Positions 17,521 through 26,678 of a DNA stretch of 64,000 bases are shown in pieces. A program made the position numbers and the translations under genes. Every line of letters begins with the position of its first letter. Position 1 is the stretch's first letter. Origin of the DNA: an uncultured Oscillospiraceae bacterium (lineage in GTDB: Bacteria > Bacillota > Clostridia > Oscillospirales > Oscillospiraceae); contig CAKUMO010000009.1 of NCBI GenBank assembly GCA_934667815.1, positions 18,488 through 82,487 on the forward strand, in the 5' to 3' direction. The notes below the pieces were generated by a model. It searched no databases, had not been told where the DNA came from, and saw only the letters and a list, made by a program, of their open reading frames with translations.

Positions 17521-20217
17521 TCACCGCTCCTTTCCGCTATATTCCTCGCGCTTGCGCTCCAGCTCCCGATCGATCTCGGCAGAGTATTTCAGCAGCGCCT
17601 CGCGGTAGTTCATTCCGTCATAGACCACGGAACGGAACGCGTTGGTCAAATTGCGCGGCGTATAATAAGCGCCGGGCATTTGAGGTTGTTCCTTAACATT
17701 CTGCCACTGGGCAAGGATTCTCTCCTGCTCCTCCGTCAGCCACGGCAGGTAGGTAAATGCCTCCTGATTTGCCGGTGCGTAGCGTCCGAGAGCACCGAGC
17801 AGAGCTTCGGTTTTCTTGCCATATTCCGCCTGCTGCTCCGCCGAAGCAAACCAGAGAAGAAACTGCACGGCCTCCTGCGTGCGGCCGCTTCCGCCCAGGA
17901 CATAGCCGCCCTGTCCCGAGGAGGACTGCACGCTGCCGTCAAGCTTCCCGCCGCGCTGAGTCTCCGGTACGGGATACATCGCCCATTTCCCGGTGATTTC
18001 AGGCGCAGCAACCAGCAGGCGATTATATTCCACATAATCCGTAATGCCGAGCGGCATTTCTCCGCTGCGGAAACGGTTGTAGAAGTCATACGTCACCGGC
18101 AGGTCATAATCCGTAAAGAGGCGCGTATACTGCCGGAACACCTCGATTGCGGTCTGGTTCTCAAAGTTCGTTGCGGTACGATCGTCATTATAGTAGCCCT
18201 GTCCCTGCTGCCAGAGCATGGTCGCAAAGGTCGTCTCCGCAGAAGGAATGCCCACCTGCATATTTTTCCGCTGGATGGCGGGAATCAGCGCGTAGAGTTC
18301 TTCCCACGTCTGCGGGACTTCCAGCCCCAGTTCCTCAAAGATGTCCGTGCGGACGAACATCATGGGAAAGTTCTGTGTCAGCGGGACGCCATAGCAGCTT
18401 CCGTCGTAGTCATACGGCACAAACGCTTCGCTCTGGCACTGCGCTGCAAGCGCTGCCAGTCCATCCGCACCATCCAGAGGATACAGCGCACCGCGCATCG
18501 CCAGATTTACCACGTCCGTGTTCGCGGCATACAGCACTACATCCGGGCTGTTGCCCGCCAGAATTGCTTCCGTAATTCCCTGCTGCACTAGGCTGAAGCT
18601 GACCTTTTGCCCTGTCTGCGCCGTATAGGTGTTGTCCGCCATGTCCTTGATGACCTGCATCTGATCCCGTCCGACCGCGACCCAGACTGTCAACACGTCG
18701 CTGTCCTCCTCCGTCTTTGGGAAGAAGGAATAGAACAGTGATTTCACCTCAAACCACAAATTCTGGAAGAAGCTTGCCGAGACCGCCGGATTCTCCGCAC
18801 CGGGCGCGTCAAGCAGAATATAATCCAGATCCAATGGCTGATCGCTGATTGTCAGCATAAAGCTGGACAGCGCATCGATATTGCTCTTAAAATTGCTCAG
18901 GCGCACGGGAATCGTGTCCGGCTTTTCCAAGAACGACCCGATCTGGCTTTGAAGCGTTGTGATCGATGCCAGTTCTCCGCTTCGCGCCTCAGAAATGCCC
19001 TCCAGCAGAGCGCGTTGTTCCTCCAACCGTTCGCTGATTGCCTCCAGACGCGGCAAAAGGTCCGGAATATCCCGCTCCAGTGCATACTCGCGGTTGCGAT
19101 CCGGATTGACGCCGGTAATCATCATGATGCTGCGATACACATCCGTCAGGTCGGAAACAAGTGCGGTCAGCCCGACGATCGCCTCCGCTTCCGGCCCGGG
19201 CACGACCTCCATGCGCAGCGTATGCCGGCCTGCGCTCAGATAAACGGGAGCTTCCGAGCCGTCCTCGGCGCAGAGGGTGACCATCTGCCATCCACCGGAA
19301 TAGGAAAATGCCAGATTTTCCGCCTCTGAAAACGGGATCTGGTCGTCAATGTAGATGCGGCGATTGACGGAAAGCCCGTTTTTATAATACTGCCGTGCTT
19401 TGAATTTCAGCGTATACAGTGCGGAGGTCGGAACGTCCAGCTCCCACTGTATCCATTGGCCGTCGGAATTGAAGTTCGCACCACCGGTGATATTAAGCAG
19501 CATATCTCTTGCACTGCAAGGCTGCACCAGTGCGTCGCTTCGGTCATACTGTGCGCCGATGGAGGCCTCAGAGGAACACATCAGCTCCTCTGCCTGAAAA
19601 ATCAGTGCTTCGCCCGTGTAGGCATTTGCCGTCCGGTACTCGCCCTCCGCGCTGATCTGCGCATACGGGTGCGATTCGGGATAGGGCACAAATCGCAGGC
19701 CGCAGAGCACGAAATCCGTCCGCACGCCCTCCAGCCGCAGCAGCGCCTCTCCTGCATGCAGAGAAAAGCGCGTTGCCTCGTTTGTCACATTGTCCGACGT
19801 CCGAAGCAGCACCCGGTGCGCCGCACGGGAGGTCTGCGTCTCTGCCCGAAGCTGGTCGCCGTTCACATCCGTGCGAATCGCGCCGTATTCCACCGGCCTT
19901 GCAAGCTCAATGGGGAACTGTGTCGAGCCTTCTGCCGACGTCAGCGTTGCGGCAAGCTGGATAAAGTCGCTCTGCGACTCCTTGGCACGGTAGACCACCT
20001 CCAGCGCATAATCGCCGGAGGCCGGAATCTGTATGCGATAGGTCACGGCATTCAAATCCTTGGTCCACAAAAGAGCCTCATTCTCTGTCAAAAGCGTACC
20101 TTCGGCAGATTCCGGGCGAGCGGTCTCGATGGAATCTATCTCCGCCGCCTCCGCACCGCCTGCCAGAAGTACCGCAGCCAGAAGAAGGAGTCCCAGCTTC
20201 CGCCATACATTTCTCAT
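17521..20217 (-). CDS. Multidomain solute-binding protein with N-terminal carbohydrate-binding modules
   Basis: The 898-residue product is about twice the size of a normal sugar-binding protein. It has a cleavable-type signal peptide (ALLLAGGAEA region) without a lipobox cysteine. Two beta-sandwich modules follow (~30-170 and ~190-350), resembling CBM6/35-like domains: SGDYALEVVYRAKE and SALYTLKFKARQYYKNG. A helical, coiled-coil-like stretch runs from ~375 to 470 (ERLEEQRALLEGISEA). A family 1 solute-binding domain fills ~500-898 (VLTVWVAVGRDQMQVIKDMA, MMFVRTDIFEELGLEVPQTWEEL). It should serve the permeases just downstream. How it stays at the surface without a lipid anchor is unclear. The gene follows the GH3 gene by nine bases. 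Confidence 0.88.
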   Translation of the reverse strand: MRNVWRKLGLLLLAAVLLAGGAEAAEIDSIETARPESAEGTLLTENEALLWTKDLNAVTYRIQIPASGDYALEVVYRAKESQSDFIQLAATLTSAEGSTQFPIELARPVEYGAIRTDVNGDQLRAETQTSRAAHRVLLRTSDNVTNEATRFSLHAGEALLRLEGVRTDFVLCGLRFVPYPESHPYAQISAEGEYRTANAYTGEALIFQAEELMCSSEASIGAQYDRSDALVQPCSARDMLLNITGGANFNSDGQWIQWELDVPTSALYTLKFKARQYYKNGLSVNRRIYIDDQIPFSEAENLAFSYSGGWQMVTLCAEDGSEAPVYLSAGRHTLRMEVVPGPEAEAIVGLTALVSDLTDVYRSIMMITGVNPDRNREYALERDIPDLLPRLEAISERLEEQRALLEGISEARSGELASITTLQSQIGSFLEKPDTIPVRLSNFKSNIDALSSFMLTISDQPLDLDYILLDAPGAENPAVSASFFQNLWFEVKSLFYSFFPKTEEDSDVLTVWVAVGRDQMQVIKDMADNTYTAQTGQKVSFSLVQQGITEAILAGNSPDVVLYAANTDVVNLAMRGALYPLDGADGLAALAAQCQSEAFVPYDYDGSCYGVPLTQNFPMMFVRTDIFEELGLEVPQTWEELYALIPAIQRKNMQVGIPSAETTFATMLWQQGQGYYNDDRTATNFENQTAIEVFRQYTRLFTDYDLPVTYDFYNRFRSGEMPLGITDYVEYNRLLVAAPEITGKWAMYPVPETQRGGKLDGSVQSSSGQGGYVLGGSGRTQEAVQFLLWFASAEQQAEYGKKTEALLGALGRYAPANQEAFTYLPWLTEEQERILAQWQNVKEQPQMPGAYYTPRNLTNAFRSVVYDGMNYREALLKYSAEIDRELERKREEYSGKER

Positions 20218-20226
20218 AATCTTCCC

Positions 20227-22482
20227 TCAATTCAGCTTCCGGTTGCACTCCTGAATCAGTTGATCCAGAATATCATTGTTCAGCACATTCTCACTCAATA
20301 GCGTCACGATTCGCAGAGGCAGCTCGTTCACGCGTGCGGCACTCTCCGGACTATCGTCAAAAATTGGCAGACTGAGCATCTGCTCTTTTCCGGAACGCCG
20401 CAGAAAGTCCTTGATTTTCTCCAGCATCTCCCGTCCGGCCTCTGAGCTGTTAAGCTGACCGATGGTGGACCATCCGGTAATTTCCTTCTTCTTTCGGAAG
20501 GCCGGCGTCATATGCACCGTTGTGCGCAAACGGATATCCCTGCTGGACGCAGCGGCGAGAATTTCATAATCGCCCTCGGCCGCGTAAAAGCGCTTCAGCT
20601 CCGTGTCATAATAGGAAAAGCTCCTCGCGTCGAGGCGGAATGTCACTTCCCTGCTTTCCCCCGGCAGCAGTTCTACCTTGGCAAAATCGCGCAGCTCCTG
20701 CACAGGACGCAGCACCTCGCCCTTCGGGTTCCCGACGTAGAGCTGGACGACCTCGCTGCCGCGGCGCTTTCCGGTGTTGGTCAGCGTCAGCGTGACGGTC
20801 AGCGTATCCGCATCCGTAAGAGCGCTTTTCGATACACGCAAATCGGAATAAGTAAACTCCGTATAGCTCAGACCATGGCCAAAGGGAAACAGCGGCTCGA
20901 TCTGCTTGGTGTCATAATAGCGATAGCCGACAAACACTCCCTCGTGATAGTGTACCTTGCCTCCCCGCCCGGGATAGTTCAGGTAGGCGGGCGTGTTTTC
21001 CAGTGCCTTGGGGAAGGTCATGGGCAGCTTGCCGCTGGGATTTGCAGCGCCGTAGAGCAGGTTGGCAAGTGCAGCGCCCATTGCCTGCCCTCCAAGGAAG
21101 CATTCCACGATTGCCTTCACGCGATCCTTCCACGGCATTTCCACAGGCGAACCGTTAGAGAGCACCACAACGGTGTTCGGCTGCACCTGTACCACCGCCT
21201 CCACAAGCTCGTTCATCGCCCTCGGGATCTCCAGATTCTTGCGGTCGCAGCCCTCTGCCTCAATGCCCTTGGGCAAGCCAACCATCACCACGGCGACCTG
21301 CGCCGCCCGTGCCGCAGCCTGCACCTGTGTCAGTTCTTCCCCTCGCCCCTCGACATAAGTGACCTCGCAGCGGCTGTGCTTTTTCAGCTCATCAAGCGGG
21401 ATGTCCCAGCGGGTCGGATTGACCAATGCGCTTCCATCCATCTGGAAGCGTGGCTCGACGGCAAATTTGCCGAACACCGCGATTCGGCAATCCGGAGAGA
21501 GCGGCAGAAGCCGATCGTCGTTTTTCAGCAAAACCGTGCATTTTTCACACAGCTCCCGCACAAATTCATGGTGCTGCGACTCGTCCCATACAGCATTCGG
21601 ATCCTTGTTTTTCTCTGCGCGGAACACGGCCTTCAGCAGGCGTGCGCAGCAGGCGTCGATTTCTTCTTCGCTAAGCGTCCCGTCGGCAACCGCAGCAAGA
21701 ATACGTTCGTCACTGACACCGTGGCTGCACGGCATTTCCAGATCCAGTCCGGCCTTCACCGCGCGCACGCGGTTGTTCACGCCGCTCCAGTCAGACATGA
21801 CAAACCCTTCAAAGCCCCAATCCTCACGCAGTACGGTCTTGAGCAAATACTCATTTTCCGAGCAGTAGCTGCCGTTCACCTGATTGAGCGCCGTCATCAC
21901 CGACCAAGGCTTTGCCTCTTTGACCGGCTTTTCAAAGGCCGCAAGATAGATTTCCCGCAGGGTGCGTTCGTCGATCTTTTCATCAATGAATTCCCGATCG
22001 ACCTCCTGACTGTTTGCTGCGAAATGCTTGATGCAGGTGCCGACGCCCTCGGCCTGCACTCCCTCAATATAGGCCGCAGCCATGCTTCCCGCAAGGCAGG
22101 GATCCTCGGAATAGTATTCAAAGCAGCGGCCGCACAGCGGCGTGCGGATAATGTTGATGGCCGGGCCAAGCAAAACGGAAATGCCGTTGGCCTTTGCCTC
22201 GATGCCAAGGTGGCTGCCTGCGCTGCGAATCGCCTCCCGATCCCATGAGGCGGCCATGCCCGGCCCGGAAACATAGGCCACCGACGGCCGGCTTTTGTTC
22301 CAGCCCATATGGTCGGAAATTCCCTCCTGCTTTCTCAGCCCGTAAGGACCGTCCGCAACCTCCATGGAGGGCACGCCGTACTGCGGGAAGGGCACCGTCT
22401 CCCAGAAATTCTTTCCGGAAAGAAAGGCGGCCTTTTCCGCAAGGGTCATACGGCTCAGGATTGCATCAATTTTATGTTTCAT
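20227..22482 (-). CDS. Glycoside hydrolase family 3 (beta-glucosidase-like), cytoplasmic
   Basis: The 751-residue GH3 enzyme starts MKHKIDAILSRMTLAEKAAFLSG. The catalytic domain contains the KHFAANSQE motif and the nucleophile aspartate in GFEGFVMSDWSGV. The second domain and a C-terminal fibronectin-III-like domain follow (TLTNTGKRRGSEVVQLYVG). No signal peptide is present, so it should cleave imported oligosaccharides from the non-reducing end. The ATG at 22482 is preferred over the longer frame to 22590 because it aligns with the family N-terminus. It overlaps the end of the upstream GH3 gene by 11 bases. Beta-glucosidase is likely, but GH3 also holds xylosidases and N-acetylglucosaminidases. 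Confidence 0.93.
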   Translation of the reverse strand: MKHKIDAILSRMTLAEKAAFLSGKNFWETVPFPQYGVPSMEVADGPYGLRKQEGISDHMGWNKSRPSVAYVSGPGMAASWDREAIRSAGSHLGIEAKANGISVLLGPAINIIRTPLCGRCFEYYSEDPCLAGSMAAAYIEGVQAEGVGTCIKHFAANSQEVDREFIDEKIDERTLREIYLAAFEKPVKEAKPWSVMTALNQVNGSYCSENEYLLKTVLREDWGFEGFVMSDWSGVNNRVRAVKAGLDLEMPCSHGVSDERILAAVADGTLSEEEIDACCARLLKAVFRAEKNKDPNAVWDESQHHEFVRELCEKCTVLLKNDDRLLPLSPDCRIAVFGKFAVEPRFQMDGSALVNPTRWDIPLDELKKHSRCEVTYVEGRGEELTQVQAAARAAQVAVVMVGLPKGIEAEGCDRKNLEIPRAMNELVEAVVQVQPNTVVVLSNGSPVEMPWKDRVKAIVECFLGGQAMGAALANLLYGAANPSGKLPMTFPKALENTPAYLNYPGRGGKVHYHEGVFVGYRYYDTKQIEPLFPFGHGLSYTEFTYSDLRVSKSALTDADTLTVTLTLTNTGKRRGSEVVQLYVGNPKGEVLRPVQELRDFAKVELLPGESREVTFRLDARSFSYYDTELKRFYAAEGDYEILAAASSRDIRLRTTVHMTPAFRKKKEITGWSTIGQLNSSEAGREMLEKIKDFLRRSGKEQMLSLPIFDDSPESAARVNELPLRIVTLLSENVLNNDILDQLIQECNRKLN

Positions 22483-24676
22483 CGGCAAGGACCTCCAGTT
22501 CCGTCCGCAGTGCATTTTTGTCGCCGGAGGATGTTCCGACCGTAAAGCGGAACATTCCCGGCTCAAAGCGCCGTTCTCCCTTGGTATCATAGAAGCTCAT
22601 CACATCGGCATCGAGCCGGAATTCCAGCGTTCTCTGCTCACCGGGCGCGAGATGCACCTTCTGAAAGCCCTTCAGCTCTCGCACCGGTCTGGAAATTGAG
22701 GCAGAAACATCACGCATATAGAGCTGCACGACCTCGCTGCCCGCTCGTTCGCCTGTATTCCGCAGCGTCACGCGGAGCAGCGCTGCCTCGTTTCGGTGAA
22801 TCGCGGTGTGATCCAGCTTCAGGTCGGACAGGCAGAAGCTCGTATAGCTCAAGCCATATCCAAAGGGGTACAGAGGCTGATTTGAGCCGTCGAGGTAACG
22901 CGAAAGGAAATGCTCCTGACTGTTTTCGTCCTCCAGCGGGCGTCCGGTCGGCAAATAATTATAATACAGCGGGATCTGGCCGACGTCCATGGGAACCGAC
23001 AAGGTCAACTTGCCGCTGGGATTCGCCTCACCGGTCAGCAGCCGTGCGGCCGCGCTGCCGGCTCTGCTGCCCAACTGATAGCATTGCAGGATCGCCGCGC
23101 AGTGCTCTGCGTACCAATTCAGCAGCAGCGGCCGGCCGTTCATCAAGCACAAAACCGTCGGCACGCCGGTTGCCTGTACACGTTCTGCCAGCTCCTGCTG
23201 CGCCTGCGGAACGGTAATGTGCATTCTGCAGCAGGACTCGCCGCTCATCACGTCGTTTTCACCCAGTGCCAGAATGACCACATCGGCGGCTTTCGCCAGT
23301 TCTACTGCGCGTTCCATACCGCCGTCCAGCGGCTCGTTTACGCCGCTGCCTGCTTCCACAGCAACCTCCCAGCCAAGCGCATTAAAGCCTTGCCGGAGCG
23401 TGACCGTTTCCGCCTTGCGGGTGCTGAAGGCCCAACAGCCGCAGAGATCGGTGCTGTCGGCAAAGGGGCCGATCAGGGCAATTTTTTGTCCCTTGCGCAG
23501 CGGCAGACAGCCGTCGTTCTTCAAGAGAATCGCGCTGTTTTCCGCGACCTTCTGGCTGTACTCCAAATGTTCGGTGCTGAACACCATGTCGTCGATTTCG
23601 TCTTCCCGCAGGAAGCGGTAGGGATCGTCCATCAGGCCCAGCCGGTATTTAAGCGTGAGGACACGCGCCGCAGCGCGGTCGATCTTTTCCAGCAGCTCCG
23701 GGTGCTCACGAACGATCTCAGCGCCGTACTGCTTGAAATAGGTGGTCGTCATTTCAATGTCAAGACCGGCGTCGAGCGATTTTTCCGCCGCTTCCTTCGG
23801 CGTAGCGGCAACGCCGTGCATCATCAGCTCCATCACGGCACTGTAATCCGAGATCACAACGCCGTCGAAGCCAAGCTCACCGCGGAGGACGCCCTCCAGC
23901 AGCGGCTTGTTCGCAACGGCCGGCACGCCGTCAATCACGTTAAAAGCCGTCATCACCGAAGCCGCGCCCGCCGCTACGCCTGCGCGGAACGGCGGCAGAT
24001 AGGTGTTATACATCGCCGTGCGGCTGAATTCGGCGGTGTTGTAATCTCTGCCGCCCTCAGCCGCGCCATATCCCAGATAGTGCTTCAGGCAGGCGGCTAC
24101 GCTGCGGTTGTTTTCTCCGAGCGTTTTTCCCTGAAAGCCCTCAACAATGGCCTGTGCAATTTTTGTACCGAGATATGGATCCTCTCCGGCTCCCTCCGCG
24201 ACGCGCCCCCAGCGCGGATCGTGCGCAATGTCCACCATGGGTGAAAAGATATAATTGATTCCGCAGGCAGATGCCTCCCTTGCCGCAATGGCCGCCGCCC
24301 CGCGGATCAGCTCCGGATCAAAGCTGGATGACCATGCCAATGGAATCGGAAATACCGTTTCAAATCCATGAATCACATCCTGCGCAAACAGCAGAGGAAT
24401 GCCGAGGCGCGACTCCTCCACAGCGATTTTCTGATAGCGGCGGATATTTTCTGCGAGCTTCTTTGGCTCGGCTACCTGAATCATGGAGCCGACCTGTCCG
24501 CTGCGAATCCAGCCCTCGACCGGCTCTGACTGCGTGGTTGTTCCGATATAGACAATGTCCGCACCGACAGACTGCGTCATCTGTCCCAGCTTTTCCGCCA
24601 GCGTCATCTCCGCCAGCAGCTCCTGCACTGCCGTGCGGATTTCTGCGGCATTTTTCAGCCCGGTTCTGTATTTCAT
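22472..24676 (-). CDS. Glycoside hydrolase family 3, BglX-like beta-glucosidase, cytoplasmic
   Basis: The 734-residue GH3 enzyme has the order: N-terminal barrel with KHYLGYGAAEGGRDYN, nucleophile region GFDGVVISDYSAV, then the alpha/beta sandwich and a C-terminal Fn3-like domain (RVTLRNTGERAGSEVVQLYMR). It resembles periplasmic BglX of Gram-negatives, yet it has no signal sequence. The neighbouring GH3 gene is only distantly similar, so the two probably act on different linkages or chain lengths of the same glycan. The start has GGGAGGG upstream and lies 14 bp after the surface-protein gene. Confidence 0.93.
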   Translation of the reverse strand: MKYRTGLKNAAEIRTAVQELLAEMTLAEKLGQMTQSVGADIVYIGTTTQSEPVEGWIRSGQVGSMIQVAEPKKLAENIRRYQKIAVEESRLGIPLLFAQDVIHGFETVFPIPLAWSSSFDPELIRGAAAIAAREASACGINYIFSPMVDIAHDPRWGRVAEGAGEDPYLGTKIAQAIVEGFQGKTLGENNRSVAACLKHYLGYGAAEGGRDYNTAEFSRTAMYNTYLPPFRAGVAAGAASVMTAFNVIDGVPAVANKPLLEGVLRGELGFDGVVISDYSAVMELMMHGVAATPKEAAEKSLDAGLDIEMTTTYFKQYGAEIVREHPELLEKIDRAAARVLTLKYRLGLMDDPYRFLREDEIDDMVFSTEHLEYSQKVAENSAILLKNDGCLPLRKGQKIALIGPFADSTDLCGCWAFSTRKAETVTLRQGFNALGWEVAVEAGSGVNEPLDGGMERAVELAKAADVVILALGENDVMSGESCCRMHITVPQAQQELAERVQATGVPTVLCLMNGRPLLLNWYAEHCAAILQCYQLGSRAGSAAARLLTGEANPSGKLTLSVPMDVGQIPLYYNYLPTGRPLEDENSQEHFLSRYLDGSNQPLYPFGYGLSYTSFCLSDLKLDHTAIHRNEAALLRVTLRNTGERAGSEVVQLYMRDVSASISRPVRELKGFQKVHLAPGEQRTLEFRLDADVMSFYDTKGERRFEPGMFRFTVGTSSGDKNALRTELEVLADET

Positions 24677-24690
24677 ACCGGTTCCCTCCC

Positions 24691-26553
24691 TTAACGTTTT
24701 TTCTTTCGCAATACCAGCGCAATCACCGCACCCGCAGCCGCAAGCGCAGCCGCGATAATGCCAACGAGCACCGGGACGCTGAGTTCATTCGTGCTCGGCG
24801 TTTCTGCTTCCGGCTCTGTGGGCACTGCCTGCGCAGTGCCGGGCGTACCGCTGAGCGTCAGGCAATCGACCCGTAAGCCAGTGTCGCCTTCCGCATACAG
24901 CGCGATCTCACCGTCGCGTGCCACCTGCGTGGAGAGCTTGACGGTTTTGAATTCGTCGGCTGCCTCCAGCGTCACGCGATATTCCTGCCCATCCAGCAGA
25001 AGATGGAGCTGTGTTGTTTCGGCAGCCATATAGGTAAGCTCCAGCGTTTCACCGCCGCGCACGCCGGTGAAGCGGACGGCGTTTCCCGCTCCCGTCAGAT
25101 TTTCGATTGCTTTCCCCGCAGAAGCCTCCGGTACACTCACAATCTGCACATTTCCGGAAAGCTCGCCATACTCCGCCTCCAGCTTATCCATCAGCAGGAG
25201 CTTGTCGATCCGGATCGACCCGCCGGTGCAGACGATCTCCAGATTGCTGTCCTGCGCCAACACCAGCGGGATGCCATAAGCGCGGTAGGCCTCCGCAGCG
25301 GGCAGCGTAACTGTTCTTTTGGTCCTTCCGTCGGACTTCAGCTCCAACGACGGCGCATTCTCCGCGCGGTAGAACAGCACAAGCTGCTGCGTCATCACGC
25401 ACTGAGAAAAGGAAATGCCTTTTCCCTCCGTCAGCAGAACTGCGGCGCCCTCGCTGGCCTCCGGGTCAGAGACATAGTCCTCTGCGGCATAGCCTGCATT
25501 CTCTGCCTCCGTTTCGCCGTCCACAGGATAGCGCAGCGACCAGTCCATAACGGCCGCAGGCGTTCCTTCCTCTTTGAAAAGGTTATAGCCGAAGTACAGC
25601 ATTCCCTCAACAAAGGGATAGTTCTTCTTATAGAAGTCCACAGTGGCCTTCATAGCAACGCCCTTCGTCTCCCGGTCAAGCACCAGGCCGGCCGTCTGTC
25701 CGGGCCACTGGCCGTGGTTATACTCCAGCGTATGGAAGCCGCATTCTACCACCAAGGGTGCACCGCCGGGATAGTCGGCAAGAAAGCACTCCATCATGTT
25801 CTTCAGGCGCGCAGCATTGATGATCTCGTCCGGATCTCCGTCTGCACCGGGGAGTGTTTTCCCGACAGGATAGGAGTAATTGTTGATAAAGTAGCCGTCT
25901 GGATTGGCAGAGGCGTAACTCGGCACATCGAAGGAACAGTCCCAGCCGTAAAACACACTCAGATACAGCTTCGCCTCTTTATTTCCGTATCCGGCGGTAG
26001 CCTCGCGCATCAGCAGCACAAATTCCTCAGCATAGGAAACCTGATTTGTCTTGCTCATCTCGGAATTCACGCCGCCAAGATTGGCCTGCACGGCGGGATC
26101 GTCCACGGGCATGTTCAGGGCATAGTATAAGACCGTTTCACGGTTTTCAGTGCGGCTGGTGAACTCGATCAGGCTTTCATACTGGCTCACGACCGAGGCG
26201 GCATCCTGCTTGGTAAACGCGAAGGTACTGCCGTCATAGCTCTCAATGCGGACGCAGATCTTCATATCCAGCGCCTTGAGCTGATCGAACAGCAGTTGCT
26301 TATAGGTGTCGTCGTAGTCCTCCAGACCATAGATCGTGATCGCATTGAGGTGATAGATATTTTTGGCTCTGGTCAGCTCCGTTTTTAGCCACGCAGCATC
26401 GTCCGAGGTCTTTTCCAGCATAAAGGTCGCACCGCACAGATAGTTGTCGGTGCTCACCTGTTCTTCATAAGGGGTAAGCGTCGCTGCAAAGGTCTGCGCC
26501 GTGCATCCGAGTATCATCGTCATAGTAAGTACCAGTAATACAAGTTTCTTCAT
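24691..26553 (-). CDS. Secreted, C-terminally anchored TIM-barrel-like protein, putative glycan-active enzyme
   Basis: The 620-residue product has a signal peptide (MKKLVLLVLTMTMILG, cleavage after FAA). Residues ~30-370 read like an alternating alpha/beta barrel: LNAITIYGLEDYDDTYK, KICVRIESYDGS, PLVVECGFHTLEYNHGQWPG, GMLYFGYNLFKEEG. They are similar in style to glycosidase-like DUF families. A beta-rich region at ~400-580 may hold one or two binding modules. The C-terminus carries the sequence TPSTN, a membrane helix and RKKKR. No catalytic residues can be named. The ATG at 26553 has AAGGAG upstream; the frame extending to 26682 crosses the AraC terminator and is rejected. It is the first gene of the glycan operon. 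Confidence 0.68.
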   Translation of the reverse strand: MKKLVLLVLTMTMILGCTAQTFAATLTPYEEQVSTDNYLCGATFMLEKTSDDAAWLKTELTRAKNIYHLNAITIYGLEDYDDTYKQLLFDQLKALDMKICVRIESYDGSTFAFTKQDAASVVSQYESLIEFTSRTENRETVLYYALNMPVDDPAVQANLGGVNSEMSKTNQVSYAEEFVLLMREATAGYGNKEAKLYLSVFYGWDCSFDVPSYASANPDGYFINNYSYPVGKTLPGADGDPDEIINAARLKNMMECFLADYPGGAPLVVECGFHTLEYNHGQWPGQTAGLVLDRETKGVAMKATVDFYKKNYPFVEGMLYFGYNLFKEEGTPAAVMDWSLRYPVDGETEAENAGYAAEDYVSDPEASEGAAVLLTEGKGISFSQCVMTQQLVLFYRAENAPSLELKSDGRTKRTVTLPAAEAYRAYGIPLVLAQDSNLEIVCTGGSIRIDKLLLMDKLEAEYGELSGNVQIVSVPEASAGKAIENLTGAGNAVRFTGVRGGETLELTYMAAETTQLHLLLDGQEYRVTLEAADEFKTVKLSTQVARDGEIALYAEGDTGLRVDCLTLSGTPGTAQAVPTEPEAETPSTNELSVPVLVGIIAAALAAAGAVIALVLRKKKR

Positions 26554-26586
26554 ATTACCGCTCCTTTCTCCTTTTTCTGTATCCTC

Positions 26587-26615
26587 ATTATAAGGAAAAA
26601 TGATGGCTTCCACAA
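26587..26615 (-). promoter_or_regulatory. Promoter of the glycan-utilisation operon
   Basis: On the minus strand TTGTGG (26615-26610), a 17-bp spacer and TATAAT (26592-26587) lie 34 bp before the surface-protein start. The weak -35 fits activation by the AraC protein encoded directly upstream. That regulatory link is inferred from position. Confidence 0.6.
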
Positions 26616-26640
26616 TTCCCAGCAGTATTCTGTTCTTCTT

Positions 26641-26675
26641 AAAAAATGACCCAACTACGGGCGGTAGTTGGGTCA
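26641..26675 (-). terminator. Rho-independent terminator of the araC-type gene
   Basis: The 12-bp perfect stem TGACCCAACTAC / GTAGTTGGGTCA with a 5-nt loop is followed on the minus strand by TTTTTT. It separates the regulator from the operon promoter. Confidence 0.85.
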
Positions 26676-26678
26676 GGG

